Translations under genes and position numbers: made by a program | The notes under the pieces: generated by a model | The model's database searches: none | What the model was told of the DNA's origin: nothing | What the model saw: only the letters and a program-made list of their open reading frames with translations | Shown: positions 34,493-44,532 of the stretch, in pieces | Numbering within the stretch: the stretch's first letter is position 1 | Layout of the letters: each line of letters begins with the position of its first letter | Source: Xanthomonas sp. CFBP 8443 | GTDB taxonomy: Bacteria > Pseudomonadota > Gammaproteobacteria > Xanthomonadales > Xanthomonadaceae | Assembly: GCF_025666195.1 (NCBI RefSeq) | Contig: NZ_CP102592.1 | Location: 2,604,001-2,668,000 of the forward strand | Direction of reading: 5' to 3' | Length of the DNA stretch: 64,000 nt

Positions 34493-37400
34493 GTACGCAC
34501 GATTGCCACTGCGGTGGCGCGCAGTGCGGCTGCTGCGACGGCGTTGCGACGATGACGCCGGTCGCGATCGCACCGCGCCCGGCGCTGCCGGCGCTGCCCT
34601 ATCGCGTCGGCACCCACGGCCGCTTCCTGGCCAGCATGAAGGCGCGCCTGTCCGGCATGGAAGTGACGGCGCCCGGCGAGGACGGCCAGACGCTGCTGCA
34701 CCATCGCCCGTTGCAGGCCCTGACCACCCGCGACCCCGCCGATCCGGCGCTGGCGCTGCTCGATGCCTGGGCCTGCGTCGGCGACGTGCTGACCTTCTAC
34801 CAGGAGCGCATCGCCAACGAAGGCTATCTGCGAACGGCCGTGCAGCGGCGCTCGCTGGTCGAGCTCGCGCGCCTGGTCGGCTACCAGCCGCGCGCCGGCG
34901 TGTCGGCCAGCGTGCACCTGGCCTACAACGTCGACGAGCATCAGGCCGAGCCGGTCGAGGTGCCGGTCGGCACGCGTGCGCAGTCGATCCCCGGGCCGGA
35001 CGAGTTGCCGCAGATGTTCGAAACCGACGAGCCGCTGCAGGCGCGTCGCGAATGGAACGACCTCGGCATCCGCCGCCAGCGCCCGCAACGGATCGACGCG
35101 GCGACCCTGCCCGCCTTGAACGTGGTGTACGCGGCCGGCGTGGACACCGGGGCAAGCGCCGGCGACCTGCTGTTGTTCGAATTCGCTAGCGGCGCCATGC
35201 GTTACCAGGCGCGTCGCGTGCTGGCGCTGGAGACCGATTTCGAAGCCCAGCGCACCACGCTGCGGCTGCAACCGTTGGCGCCGCTGGTGCCGCAGGCCTT
35301 GCCATTGCTGCAGGACCTGGTGCTGGAGCTGCAGCGCCTGCAGGACAACGGCGACGGCGATGCGAATGCCGTGCGCAACGCCACCCGGCTGCGCGATGGC
35401 CTGCTGCTGGGCGCGGACGCGTGGCCGCTGGCGGAGTGGGCCGAGCGGTTGCAGAACGGCGTGGAGGGCGACTCCATCGATGCGATCGCCAAGTTCGGCG
35501 ATGCGCTGAAACAACTGGAACTGCCTGGCGCGGCGCCGATCGTGTCCACGCCCGATGAGGCAGTGGAGGCCTTGCTGATGCCGCCGCAGGTCCAGGCCGC
35601 CAACCGCCTGCGCCTGCGCCGCGACCTGGGCGATGCCTTCGCCCGCGGCGCCGACCTGCAGCCGCAGTTGATCACCGGCTTCGCGCCGCGCCTGAAGGGC
35701 GCTTACTACGATGCCTGGCGCGGCTCCACTGCCGGCGCGGCGCCTTCGCCCCTGCAGGCGGTCTACTTGCTCGGGGCCGGGCGGGCGCTGTTCGGCGCTA
35801 CGTCGGCACGTCCGGTGCCTGCCACCGACTCGCCCGGCCTGCCGGCGCTGGAGAGCTGGAGCGATTGGCACTATGCGCCCGACGAGTCATCCAGCAACGC
35901 GTTCCTGGCCAGCGCCGCTCCCTTGTTGGCATCCGGGGCCCTGATCCTGGTGTCGCGCGCCGGCGAGGACGTCGACGATCTGCCGCGCCTGGAGGTATTG
36001 CGCGTCGCCCGCGCACGCAGCGGCCCGCGCAGCGCCTATGGCCTGTCGGGCGACACCACCCGGGTGGAGTTCGGCGACGCGGACGGCCCGACCCAGTGGC
36101 GCGAGGTCGAAGTCAAGGAGGCGCGCGTCTTGATCACCGAACTGCGTAGCACCTGGCTGCATCCGCAGCGGCGTTCGCTGGTCCTGACCGATGCGCCGAT
36201 CCTCGATGACGTCGCCGGCGGCACGCTGGAACTGGCCCCGCTGCACGAGCAACTGGGGTCCGGGCGCTGGGTGGTGGTCGAAGGCGAACGCAGCGACATC
36301 GCCGGGGTGCGCGGAGTGCGTGCGGCCGAGCTGATGATGGTCGCCGGGCTGCGCCACGGGCAGGACCCGAACCTGCCTGGCGACCGCCCGCACACCACCC
36401 TGCAGTTGGCCACGCCGCTGGCCTACCGCTATTACCGCGCCAGCGTGCGCATCCGCGGCAATGTCGTCGCCGCCAGCCACGGCGAGACCCGGCGCGAAGT
36501 GCTGGGGAGCAGCGACGCGCGGCGTCCGCTACAACGCTTCGAGCTGCGCCAGCCGCCGCTGACCTGGCGGCCGGCGCCAACCGCACTCGGCGCTGTCAGC
36601 ACGCTGAAGGTCTACGTCAACGACGTGGCCTGGCCGGAAGCGCAAAGCCTGGCGATGCTGGGACCACACGACCGTGCCTTCGTCACCACCACCGATGGCG
36701 ACGGCGGCACCGCGGTGGTCTTCAGCGACGGCGAGCATGGCCTGCGTCCGCCCAGCGGATTCGAGAACCTGCGCGCCGAATATCGCAACGGCCTGGGCAA
36801 AGGCGGCAATGTGCGCCCCGGCCAGGTCGCGCTGATGGTCACCCGCCCGCTCGGACTGAAGGACGTGGTCAATCCGCTGCGCGCCTCCGGTGGCGCCGAC
36901 CGCGAGACCGAGGCGCTGATTCGCGAGAACGCGCCACGCTCGGTCATCGCCCTGGACCGGCTGGTGTCGGTTTCGGACTACGCCGACTTCACCCGCATGT
37001 TCGCCGGCATCGCCAAGGCCGACGCGCGGCGGCTGGCCGACGTGGCGGGCGACTACGTGCAGATCAGCTACGCCGGCGTGGAGGACATGCCGATCGATAT
37101 CGATTCGGACCTCTACCGGAATCTGGCCCAGGCGCTGCGCACGCTGGGCGATTCCGGACTGCCGATACGGCTGGTCTGGCGCGAACGCATCGCCCTGGTC
37201 CTGCAGGCGCGGTTGCGGCTGTTGCCGGGTTACCGCTGGGAACCGGTGGCCACCGCGGTACGCACGCGGCTGCTGGCGCGCTTCGGGTTCGATGCGCGGG
37301 CGCTGGCGCAGCCGGCCCTGCTGTGCGAGGCGATCGCGGCGATCCAGTCGGTGGATGGGATCGACTGGGTCGACGTGGACAGCTTCGGCGGCATCACCGA

Positions 37401-37650
37401 TACCGAGATCGACCCGCAGAGCGGGCAGCCACGGCTGGTGAGCCAGGCGCAGATCACCGCGCAGGTGCAGCGGATCCTGCATGGCGACAACGCGGGCAAG
37501 TCGCTGAGCGTTGGCGCTGCGCTGCAACGGCCCCCACCGCGCGTGGAGGCGCGCCCGGGCCGCATCGAACAAGGCGTGGCCCGGCCCGCGCAGATCGCCT
37601 GCTTCATGGCATCCGTCGCCGACACCCTGATCCTCAACCCCGACTCGTGA
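34489..37650 (+). CDS. Second gpJ-like baseplate wedge protein with Cys-rich N terminus
   Basis: 1053 residues, paralogous in layout to the preceding gene. It shares LTTRDPADPALALLDAWACVGDVLTFYQERIANEGYLRTAVQRRSLVELARLVGYQPR near the N terminus and GLGKGGNVRPGQVALMVTRPLGLKDVVNPLRASGG and ALDRLVSVSDYADFTRMF in the C-terminal half. The first 20 residues hold six Cys and a CxCxxxxCxCC pattern (CHCGGAQCGCC), perhaps a metal site or disulfide anchor. It would form the larger wedge that builds the baseplate ring. It overlaps the previous gene by ATGA. Confidence 0.9.
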   Translation: MSTHDCHCGGAQCGCCDGVATMTPVAIAPRPALPALPYRVGTHGRFLASMKARLSGMEVTAPGEDGQTLLHHRPLQALTTRDPADPALALLDAWACVGDVLTFYQERIANEGYLRTAVQRRSLVELARLVGYQPRAGVSASVHLAYNVDEHQAEPVEVPVGTRAQSIPGPDELPQMFETDEPLQARREWNDLGIRRQRPQRIDAATLPALNVVYAAGVDTGASAGDLLLFEFASGAMRYQARRVLALETDFEAQRTTLRLQPLAPLVPQALPLLQDLVLELQRLQDNGDGDANAVRNATRLRDGLLLGADAWPLAEWAERLQNGVEGDSIDAIAKFGDALKQLELPGAAPIVSTPDEAVEALLMPPQVQAANRLRLRRDLGDAFARGADLQPQLITGFAPRLKGAYYDAWRGSTAGAAPSPLQAVYLLGAGRALFGATSARPVPATDSPGLPALESWSDWHYAPDESSSNAFLASAAPLLASGALILVSRAGEDVDDLPRLEVLRVARARSGPRSAYGLSGDTTRVEFGDADGPTQWREVEVKEARVLITELRSTWLHPQRRSLVLTDAPILDDVAGGTLELAPLHEQLGSGRWVVVEGERSDIAGVRGVRAAELMMVAGLRHGQDPNLPGDRPHTTLQLATPLAYRYYRASVRIRGNVVAASHGETRREVLGSSDARRPLQRFELRQPPLTWRPAPTALGAVSTLKVYVNDVAWPEAQSLAMLGPHDRAFVTTTDGDGGTAVVFSDGEHGLRPPSGFENLRAEYRNGLGKGGNVRPGQVALMVTRPLGLKDVVNPLRASGGADRETEALIRENAPRSVIALDRLVSVSDYADFTRMFAGIAKADARRLADVAGDYVQISYAGVEDMPIDIDSDLYRNLAQALRTLGDSGLPIRLVWRERIALVLQARLRLLPGYRWEPVATAVRTRLLARFGFDARALAQPALLCEAIAAIQSVDGIDWVDVDSFGGITDTEIDPQSGQPRLVSQAQITAQVQRILHGDNAGKSLSVGAALQRPPPRVEARPGRIEQGVARPAQIACFMASVADTLILNPDS

Positions 37651-37658
37651 GCGCAGAC

Positions 37659-39872
37659 ATGGATCTTCCTTCGCTGCACACGCTTCCCCGCGAAGACCGC
37701 CTGTATCGGCTGCTGCCGGCGGTGCACCGCATCCGCGACGCCGAACAGGGCTATCCGCTGCAGGCGCTGCTGCGGGTGATCGCCGAGCAGATGAACCTGG
37801 TCGAGGACGACATCGCGCGTCTGTACGACAACTGGTTCATCGAGACCGCCGAGGACTGGGCCGTGCCCTACCTCGCCGACCTGCTCGGCTATCGGCCGGT
37901 GGAGGCGGCACTGGGCGATGGCGCCGGTGGCCAGGCGCTGGAACGTGTCCGCGTGCCGCGACGCGAGGTCGCGCATCTGATCTCGCAACGGCGCCGCAAG
38001 GGCACGGTCTCGTTGCTGGAAGACCTGGCCTTCGATGTCGGCGGATGGCCGGCGCGCGCGCAGGAATATTTCCGCTTGCTCGACCGCGCCCAGCATCCCA
38101 GCCATCTGCATACCGAGCGCCTGGGCACGGCGGACCTGCGCGACATGCGTGCGCTGGACCGCTGCGACCGCCCGTTCGACACCCTGGCCCACAGCGCCGA
38201 CCTGCGCCGCATCCAGTCGCGCCACCGCCGCGGCCGGCACAACGTGCCCAGCGTCGGCGTGCATGTCTGGCGCACGCGCAGCTACCCGGTCACGCGCACC
38301 CCGGCCTATTGCGTGGAGGACGCCGGCGCGCATTGCTTCACCTTCAGCGTGCTGGGCCAGGATGTGCCGCTGTACCGCAAGCCGCGGCCGGAGCCGGACG
38401 CGTTCCACCAGGCCGACGAACAGAACCTGCCGCTGCCGCTGCGCCGCCGCGATCTGCGCGACCACCTGCGCCAGGACTACGGCGCCGATGCCAGCCTGGC
38501 GATCTGGGCAGAGCAATGGGCCGGCCAGGACGGCAGCGCGCCGGTGCCGGTCGAAGCCATCGTGGTGGCCGACCTGAGCGGCTGGCGCTACCGGCCACCG
38601 CGCGGCAAGGTCGCGGTCGACCCGCAGCGCGGACGGCTGATGTTCCCGCCCGACCAGGTGCCGAAGAAGGGCGTGCGGGTCAGCTACCACTACGGCTTCG
38701 CGGCCGATCTGGGCGGTGGCGAATATCCGCGTCCGGCGCGGCGGCCACCGCCGCCGTTCACGCTGTATCGCGTCGGCCAGGGCGGCGCCTCGTCGTTGCC
38801 GCGCCTCGGCGATGCCTTGCGCAAGTGGGAGGAGGAAGCGCCCGCCCACGCGGTGATCGAGCTGATGCACAGCGGCGTGTGGGTCGAGCCGGTGCACGTG
38901 CGCCTGCGTCCCGGCCAGTCGCTGATGCTGTGCGCTGCCCCTGGAACGCGGCCGGTGATCCGCCTGATCGACTGGCAGACCGACCTGCCCGACGCGCTCG
39001 GCGTGGAACTGGACGTCGGCAGCCGCTTCGCGCTGGAAGGCATCCTGCTTGCCGGGCGGCCGATGCAGGTCAGCGCCCCGCACGACCCGCGGGCCTACGC
39101 CGAGCAGGCGGCCAAGACCCCCGCCTGTGGCGCCGAACTGGCGATCCGCCATTGCACGCTGGTGCCGGGCTGGGGGATCGGCTGCGATTGCGCGCCCGAA
39201 CGGGCTTCCGAGCCCAGCCTGGAATTGCTCGGCGTGCAGGCACGCGTACAGATCGAGCACAGCATCGTCGGCTCGATCCAGGTGCGCCAGGATGAGGTCG
39301 GCACCGACCCGATCGCGCTGGTCATCGCGGACAGCATCATCGATGCCGCCGGCAGCGGCGATGCGATCGGGGCGATGGATGCGGCGGTCGCCCACGTCCG
39401 GCTGACCCTGCGCGACAGCACGGTGCTCGGCCAGGTCCAGGTGCATGCGGTCGAACTGGCCGAGAACAGCGTGTTCGACGCCTGCCTCAATGTGGCGCGG
39501 CGCCAGATCGGTTGTGTGCGCCACAGCCATATCCCCTGCCACTGCCGCTCGCCGCGGCGCTACCGCTGCCAGCCCGACGAGGTGACGGCGGCGGTGCGCG
39601 CGCGCCATTTGCCGGAAGCGACCGAACAGACCCTGATCGGCGCCGAACGCCAGCGCGTGCAGCCGCGCTTCCAATCGCGCCGCTACGGCCTGCCCGGCTA
39701 CGCGCGGCTGACGCCGGACAGCGCGCTGGAAATCCGTCGCGGCGCCGATGACGGCTCGGAGATGGGCGCCTACCACGATCTCTACGAACCCCAGCGCGAA
39801 GCCAACCTGCGCGCGCGCCTGGATCAACACACGCCGGCCGGGATGACGGTCGGGCTCCTGTTCGCGGACTGA
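37659..39872 (+). CDS. Phage tail protein I (gpI-like) baseplate protein
   Basis: 737 residues from the ATG at 37659, 8 bp after the wedge gene. The N-terminal about 130 residues match P2 gpI-type proteins (RLYRLLPAVHRIRDAEQGYPLQALLRVIAEQ, then LYDNWFIETAEDWAVPYLADLLGYRPV and REVAHLISQRRRKGTVSLLEDLA). The rest contains a beta-helix-like series (about residues 440-620: repeated short strands with ILLAGRPMQV, ELAIRHCTLVPG, HSIVGSIQV) that could form a surface or fibre-like part. It may therefore partly replace the missing tail-fibre gene. It is much longer than phage gpI. Confidence 0.87.
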   Translation: MDLPSLHTLPREDRLYRLLPAVHRIRDAEQGYPLQALLRVIAEQMNLVEDDIARLYDNWFIETAEDWAVPYLADLLGYRPVEAALGDGAGGQALERVRVPRREVAHLISQRRRKGTVSLLEDLAFDVGGWPARAQEYFRLLDRAQHPSHLHTERLGTADLRDMRALDRCDRPFDTLAHSADLRRIQSRHRRGRHNVPSVGVHVWRTRSYPVTRTPAYCVEDAGAHCFTFSVLGQDVPLYRKPRPEPDAFHQADEQNLPLPLRRRDLRDHLRQDYGADASLAIWAEQWAGQDGSAPVPVEAIVVADLSGWRYRPPRGKVAVDPQRGRLMFPPDQVPKKGVRVSYHYGFAADLGGGEYPRPARRPPPPFTLYRVGQGGASSLPRLGDALRKWEEEAPAHAVIELMHSGVWVEPVHVRLRPGQSLMLCAAPGTRPVIRLIDWQTDLPDALGVELDVGSRFALEGILLAGRPMQVSAPHDPRAYAEQAAKTPACGAELAIRHCTLVPGWGIGCDCAPERASEPSLELLGVQARVQIEHSIVGSIQVRQDEVGTDPIALVIADSIIDAAGSGDAIGAMDAAVAHVRLTLRDSTVLGQVQVHAVELAENSVFDACLNVARRQIGCVRHSHIPCHCRSPRRYRCQPDEVTAAVRARHLPEATEQTLIGAERQRVQPRFQSRRYGLPGYARLTPDSALEIRRGADDGSEMGAYHDLYEPQREANLRARLDQHTPAGMTVGLLFAD

Positions 39873-39891
39873 ACCAAAAAAGGACCTACCC

Positions 39892-41427
39892 ATGAAAGGC
39901 GATTTCTCGCGGGTCAGCTTCGATCCCCGCCACCACTTCAGCCAAGTGCTGCTGCAGCAGGGACGCGTCACCCTGGACGCCGATCCGAACGAACAGGGCG
40001 CCATCCTCCTGCACCACCTGCGCACGTTGGCGCTGGATCTGTTCGGCCCCTACGCCGCGCCGGCCGGCAGTCCGGGCTTCGGCCTGACGCTGGACGACGA
40101 CGACGGCCTGGGATTGCAGATCGGGGCCGGCCGCTACTATGTGCAGGGCATGCTGTGCGAAAGCGAAGGCTGCGACTACCTGGCGCAGCCGCACTACACC
40201 CCGGCCGACGGCAAGGATGGGCCGATCGACGCGCTGCGCCGCTGGCTGGGCGCGGCCAACCGCGACGACTCGCGATTCTGGGTGTATCTCAAGGTGTGGG
40301 AGCGCCACGTGACCAGCATCGAAATGCCGCACCTGCGCGAAGTCGCGCTCGGCGGCGCGGACACCTGCAGCCGCTCGCAGGTGGTCTGGCAGGTGCGCGC
40401 GCTCGACCTGGCCGAGGTGGACAAGCGCTTGCAGGGGCGCATCGATGACTGGAAGAAGCGCATCGAGCAGACCGAGGACGAGGATGAGCGGGCCCTGCTG
40501 CAGGCACAGCTGGACGCGCTGCAGGCGCAGCGCGATCTGCTGCGCGAGAGCCCGGAGCAGGCCTGCGCGGTACCGTTGCAGCTGTTCGAGCGCGACGCCG
40601 GGGCGACGATGACGCTGCGGCTGGAACCGCCGGAGCGTCTGGACGATCCCTGCGTGACCGATCCCGACGTCGCCTACCGCGGCACCGAGAACCATCTCTA
40701 CCGCGTGGAGATCCATCGCGGCAGCGAAAGCGGCGCGCCGACCTTCAAATGGTCGCGCGACAACGGCAGCGTGGCGACGCGCTGGGTGTCCGGCGGCGGC
40801 AAACGCCTGCGCGTGGCCAGCACGCGCGGCTTCCTCGATGCGCAGTGGGTGGAACTCAGCGACGAAGACGACGATCTGCAAGGCCAGCCGGGCACGCTGT
40901 GCCGCCTGGCCAGCGTCGACGGCGACGAACTGGTGCTGGCGACGGACGCGCCACGGCAGGCGAACGCCACCAGCAAGGTGCGGCGCTGGGACCAGCAGGC
41001 CCGCGACGACGTCAGCCTCGACGACGGCGCGGTGCCGCTGCGGCCGTCGTCCGGGCAGGAGGACGACTGGATCGACCTGGAGGACGGCCTGCAGGTGCGC
41101 TTCGACCCGGATGGCGAGTATCTCAGCGGCGACTATTGGCATGCCGCGGTGCGGACAACCGGCGATACCGGCTGGCCTCGCGACCGCGACGGCCATGCCC
41201 TGGCGGAACCACCGCAGGGCACCCGCTATTACCACGCACCGCTCGGTTTCGTCGGCCTGTCGGCGACCGGCGCGCCTGGCGTGCTGGCCCCGTGCACCTG
41301 TCTGGTCTATCCCGCCAGCACCTGCGCTGCGCCTCGCGCGCAGCTGGTCGGCACCCCCTCCAGGAAACGGGACGGTGTCGTCGCGCCAGGTGCGACAAAG
41401 ACCTCGCGCAAGCGAAAGGACGGCTGA
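39892..41427 (+). CDS. DUF6519 eCIS protein
   Basis: 511 residues starting MKGDFSRVSFDPRHHFSQVLLQQGRVTLDADPNEQ, the signature of DUF6519 proteins at the end of eCIS operons. The middle has a charged helix (VDKRLQGRIDDWKKRIEQTEDEDERALLQAQLDALQAQRDLL) likely to be a coiled coil. The C terminus ends in a basic Arg/Lys tail. An AAAAGGA site lies before the ATG. It is the last gene of the locus, and the strand changes 39 bp later. The role is not established; baseplate decoration or adsorption is possible. Confidence 0.85.
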   Translation: MKGDFSRVSFDPRHHFSQVLLQQGRVTLDADPNEQGAILLHHLRTLALDLFGPYAAPAGSPGFGLTLDDDDGLGLQIGAGRYYVQGMLCESEGCDYLAQPHYTPADGKDGPIDALRRWLGAANRDDSRFWVYLKVWERHVTSIEMPHLREVALGGADTCSRSQVVWQVRALDLAEVDKRLQGRIDDWKKRIEQTEDEDERALLQAQLDALQAQRDLLRESPEQACAVPLQLFERDAGATMTLRLEPPERLDDPCVTDPDVAYRGTENHLYRVEIHRGSESGAPTFKWSRDNGSVATRWVSGGGKRLRVASTRGFLDAQWVELSDEDDDLQGQPGTLCRLASVDGDELVLATDAPRQANATSKVRRWDQQARDDVSLDDGAVPLRPSSGQEDDWIDLEDGLQVRFDPDGEYLSGDYWHAAVRTTGDTGWPRDRDGHALAEPPQGTRYYHAPLGFVGLSATGAPGVLAPCTCLVYPASTCAAPRAQLVGTPSRKRDGVVAPGATKTSRKRKDG

Positions 41428-41466
41428 CAGGTACGCGTGGTCGCGCGGCCGTTCCTGGCGCGGCCG

Positions 41467-44400
41467 TCACGCAGATGCGCCGCCGCGGCGAGCGTTGCCC
41501 ATCACCGCCACCACGCGTCGGCGCAGCTCGGCGATGCTGACGAACAACACCGGCACCACCAGCAGGCTGAGGACCGTCGAGGTCACCAACCCGCCGATCA
41601 CGGTGATCGCCATCGGCTGCCGGAAGCTCGCGTCGGCACCCAGTCCAAGCGCGATCGGCAACATGCCGGCGATCATCGCCAGCGATGTCATCACGATCGG
41701 GCGTGCGCGCTGCGCGGCGGCCTCGGCGATCGCCTGCGACGGGGAAGACGCCTGGCCGTTGCGCAACGCCTGCTCGGCATGGTCCACCAGCAGGATGGAG
41801 TTCTTGGTCACGATGCCCATCAACATGATCAGGCCGATCATGCTCGGCACGTTCAGTTCCATCGAGCTCAGCAGCAAGGCCGCGAATGCGCCACCCAGTG
41901 ACAGCGGCACCGCCGACAGGATGGTGATCGGTTGGAACGCGTCCTTGAACAACAGCACCAACACGCAGTACATGCAGACGATACCGGCGGCGATGGCGCC
42001 GATCAGCCCGCCTGCCATTTCCGCGGCCAGTTCGGCATCGCCGGTCTCGATCCGCGTGACCGCCTTGGGCCTGGCCTGGCTGGTGGGCAATGCGGCGATG
42101 GCGGCGTTGGCCTGTCCGAGCGCAAGCCCGGCCAGGCTCGCGCTGAGCGTGACGTAGCGCTGGCGGTCGAACCGCTCCAACTGGTACGGCCCGCTCTCCA
42201 TCGCCACGCTCGCCACGCTGCCCAGCGGCACCGGGCCGTGCCGCCCCGGCACGCGCAACTGGGTGAGCGTGTCGAGGTCGCTGCGCGCGGCCTGCGGCAG
42301 TTGGGTGCGGATCAGCAGCTGGCGGCTGTCTAGCGTCAGCCTGGGCAGGTCGGTGTCGTAATCGCCTCCCAGCGCGATGCGCACGGTATCGGCCAGGGCC
42401 TGGGTTTCCACGCCCCGCTCCACCGCAAGGCCCAGCATCGGGCGCACCACCAGCTCCGGCTGCTCGAGGCTGGCGGAGGATGTCACGTTGGCCAGTCCGC
42501 GCACGCCACGCATTTCGCGCTCCAGCGAACGCGCCGTGGCGGCCAGCAGGTGGGGATCGTTGCTCGCCAGGATGAGCGCGACCTCGCCCCCGGGCGCATT
42601 GCCGCCGACCGTCACGCGCACGCCGGGCAGCGTGGCCAGCCGGTCGCGGATCTGCTGCTCGAGCGCAGGCTGCGGTGGACGCTGGCCGCGCTTGGCCAAG
42701 GTGATGGTCAGCACCGCCCTGCGCGTCTCGGACACCGACATGCCGGCATCGCCTTCGGTGCCGCCGATGCTGGTGAACACCTGCACGACGCCGGGCAGAT
42801 CCGCCACCGCCTGGCGCACCCGCTCGGCCATGGCGGTGGAGCGTTCCAGCGACGTTCCCGGCGGCGACTCCACGCCGATCTGCACATAGCCCTGCTCCGC
42901 CGGCGGGATGAAACCGGTGGGGATCAGCGGCAGCAAGGCCAGCGATGCAATCAGCACCGCCGCGGCCAGCAGCAGCGTCGCGGTGCGGTGCTGCAGGCAC
43001 CACGCCACCCGCGTCCGATACCAGGTGACCCATGCGCTTTCCCGGCAATGCACGGCGGGCGCGTCGGCCAGCCAATGCACCGCCAGCAAGGGCGTCAGCA
43101 AGCGCGCGACCAGCAGCGAGGCGAGCACCGCGATCACGGTCGTCCAGCCGAACTGTGCGAACAACAGGCCGGAGATGCCCGGCATGAGCGCGGTCGGCAG
43201 GAACACCGCCACCAGCGTGAGCGTCGTGGCGATCACCGCCACCGCGATTTCCGACACCGCATCGGCGGTGGCCTCGCGCAAGGGCTTGCCCAGCCGCCGG
43301 TGGCGTTCGATGTTCTCGATCTCGACGATCGCATCGTCGACCAGGATGCCGGCGACCACCGCAAGCGCAAGCAACGTCAATGTGTTGAGAGAAAAGCCCA
43401 GCCATGGCATCAGCGCAAAGGTGGGCAGGATCGACAACGGCAGCGCCATCGCCGCCACCGCGGTGGCGCGCCAGTCGCGCAAGAACCACCACACCACCAG
43501 CACGGCCAGCAGCGCACCTTCCAGCAACAGCTGCATCGAGCCGTCGAACTGTTCCTGCGTGTAGTCGACGCTGCCCGCCACCCGCGTCACCACCACCTCC
43601 GGGTAACGCTGTGCCAGTTCGGACAGGGCCTGCTCCACCGCCGCCGCCACCCGGGTTTCGTCGCGTCCACGCGCACGATAGATGTCCATCCCGACCACCG
43701 CCTTGCCATCGAGCAGCGCAGCGCTGCTGCGATCGCGCGGACCGTCCACGATGCGTGCAACGTGTTCCAGCCGCAGCCAGCGTCCATCCGCCAATGGGAT
43801 CGGCAACTGTTCCAGTTCGCGCGCCTGCTGCACTGTCGCCACCGTGCGCAATGCCTGCGTCTCTCCGCCAAGGCGCGCGGTACCGCCAGCGGCCTGCTGC
43901 TGCACACGGCCGATGGCACGTGAGACTTCGGCGGCGCTGACGCCGAGCGCTGCCATGCGCGCGGGGTCGAGCTCGACGCGCACTTCGCGTTCGACCCCAC
44001 CCACCCGCGCCACCCGGCCGACGCCTGGAAGCACCCGCAATGTCTTGGCGAGAACGTCGTCGACGAACCAGGACAATTGCTGCTCGTCCATCTTCTTTGC
44101 CTGCACGGCGTAACCCAGGATCGGGCTGCTCCCCAGCAGTTCCGCGCTGACCGACGGCGGCAGCACCGTGGACGGCAAGGTCGAGCGCATGCGGTCGACC
44201 GCCTCCTTGGTCTCGGTCAACGCCTCCTGCAACGGCTTGCCGATCTCGAACTGGGCGCTCACCCGCACCATGCCGTTGAACACGGTGCTGCGCACATGGC
44301 GCAGGCCGACCAGTCCGGTGAGCGCGTCCTCCACCGGCCGGGCGACCTCGCTTTCCAGTTGCAGCGGCGAACCGCCAGGCTGCACCAGCGCGATGTTGAT

Positions 44401-44532
44401 GGTGGGCAGGTCGATCTCGGGAAGATCCTGCACCGGCAGGTCGCGGAAGCCGACCCAGCCAGCCAGCGCCAGCAGCAGGAACAACAGCACCACCGGGGTG
44501 GGATGGCGGATGGGCCAGGTCGCCGCGCTCAC
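41467..44532 (-). CDS. RND-family multidrug efflux permease
   Basis: A 1021-residue inner-membrane proton antiporter of the HAE-RND (AcrB/MdtB/C-like) type. The N-terminal export/TM1 segment is followed by the porter domain, TM4 with the essential DD pair (AVVAGILVDDAIVEIENIERH), and the second half with TM10-12 (GLIMLMGIVTKNSILLVDHAEQ). The start is GTG at 44532, overlapping the stop of the adaptor gene (GTGA). Length and motifs are complete. No outer-membrane channel gene is adjacent, so a TolC-like partner elsewhere is expected. It is transcribed with the adaptor and probably controlled by the OmpR-type system upstream. Confidence 0.95.
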   Translation of the reverse strand: MSAATWPIRHPTPVVLLFLLLALAGWVGFRDLPVQDLPEIDLPTINIALVQPGGSPLQLESEVARPVEDALTGLVGLRHVRSTVFNGMVRVSAQFEIGKPLQEALTETKEAVDRMRSTLPSTVLPPSVSAELLGSSPILGYAVQAKKMDEQQLSWFVDDVLAKTLRVLPGVGRVARVGGVEREVRVELDPARMAALGVSAAEVSRAIGRVQQQAAGGTARLGGETQALRTVATVQQARELEQLPIPLADGRWLRLEHVARIVDGPRDRSSAALLDGKAVVGMDIYRARGRDETRVAAAVEQALSELAQRYPEVVVTRVAGSVDYTQEQFDGSMQLLLEGALLAVLVVWWFLRDWRATAVAAMALPLSILPTFALMPWLGFSLNTLTLLALAVVAGILVDDAIVEIENIERHRRLGKPLREATADAVSEIAVAVIATTLTLVAVFLPTALMPGISGLLFAQFGWTTVIAVLASLLVARLLTPLLAVHWLADAPAVHCRESAWVTWYRTRVAWCLQHRTATLLLAAAVLIASLALLPLIPTGFIPPAEQGYVQIGVESPPGTSLERSTAMAERVRQAVADLPGVVQVFTSIGGTEGDAGMSVSETRRAVLTITLAKRGQRPPQPALEQQIRDRLATLPGVRVTVGGNAPGGEVALILASNDPHLLAATARSLEREMRGVRGLANVTSSASLEQPELVVRPMLGLAVERGVETQALADTVRIALGGDYDTDLPRLTLDSRQLLIRTQLPQAARSDLDTLTQLRVPGRHGPVPLGSVASVAMESGPYQLERFDRQRYVTLSASLAGLALGQANAAIAALPTSQARPKAVTRIETGDAELAAEMAGGLIGAIAAGIVCMYCVLVLLFKDAFQPITILSAVPLSLGGAFAALLLSSMELNVPSMIGLIMLMGIVTKNSILLVDHAEQALRNGQASSPSQAIAEAAAQRARPIVMTSLAMIAGMLPIALGLGADASFRQPMAITVIGGLVTSTVLSLLVVPVLFVSIAELRRRVVAVMGNARRGGASA

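Noticed and set aside
37230..40025. A 931-codon open frame on the minus strand
   Set aside because: It is antisense to the wedge and gpI-like genes, rich in Arg/His/Gln, and lacks any domain; a GC-driven shadow.
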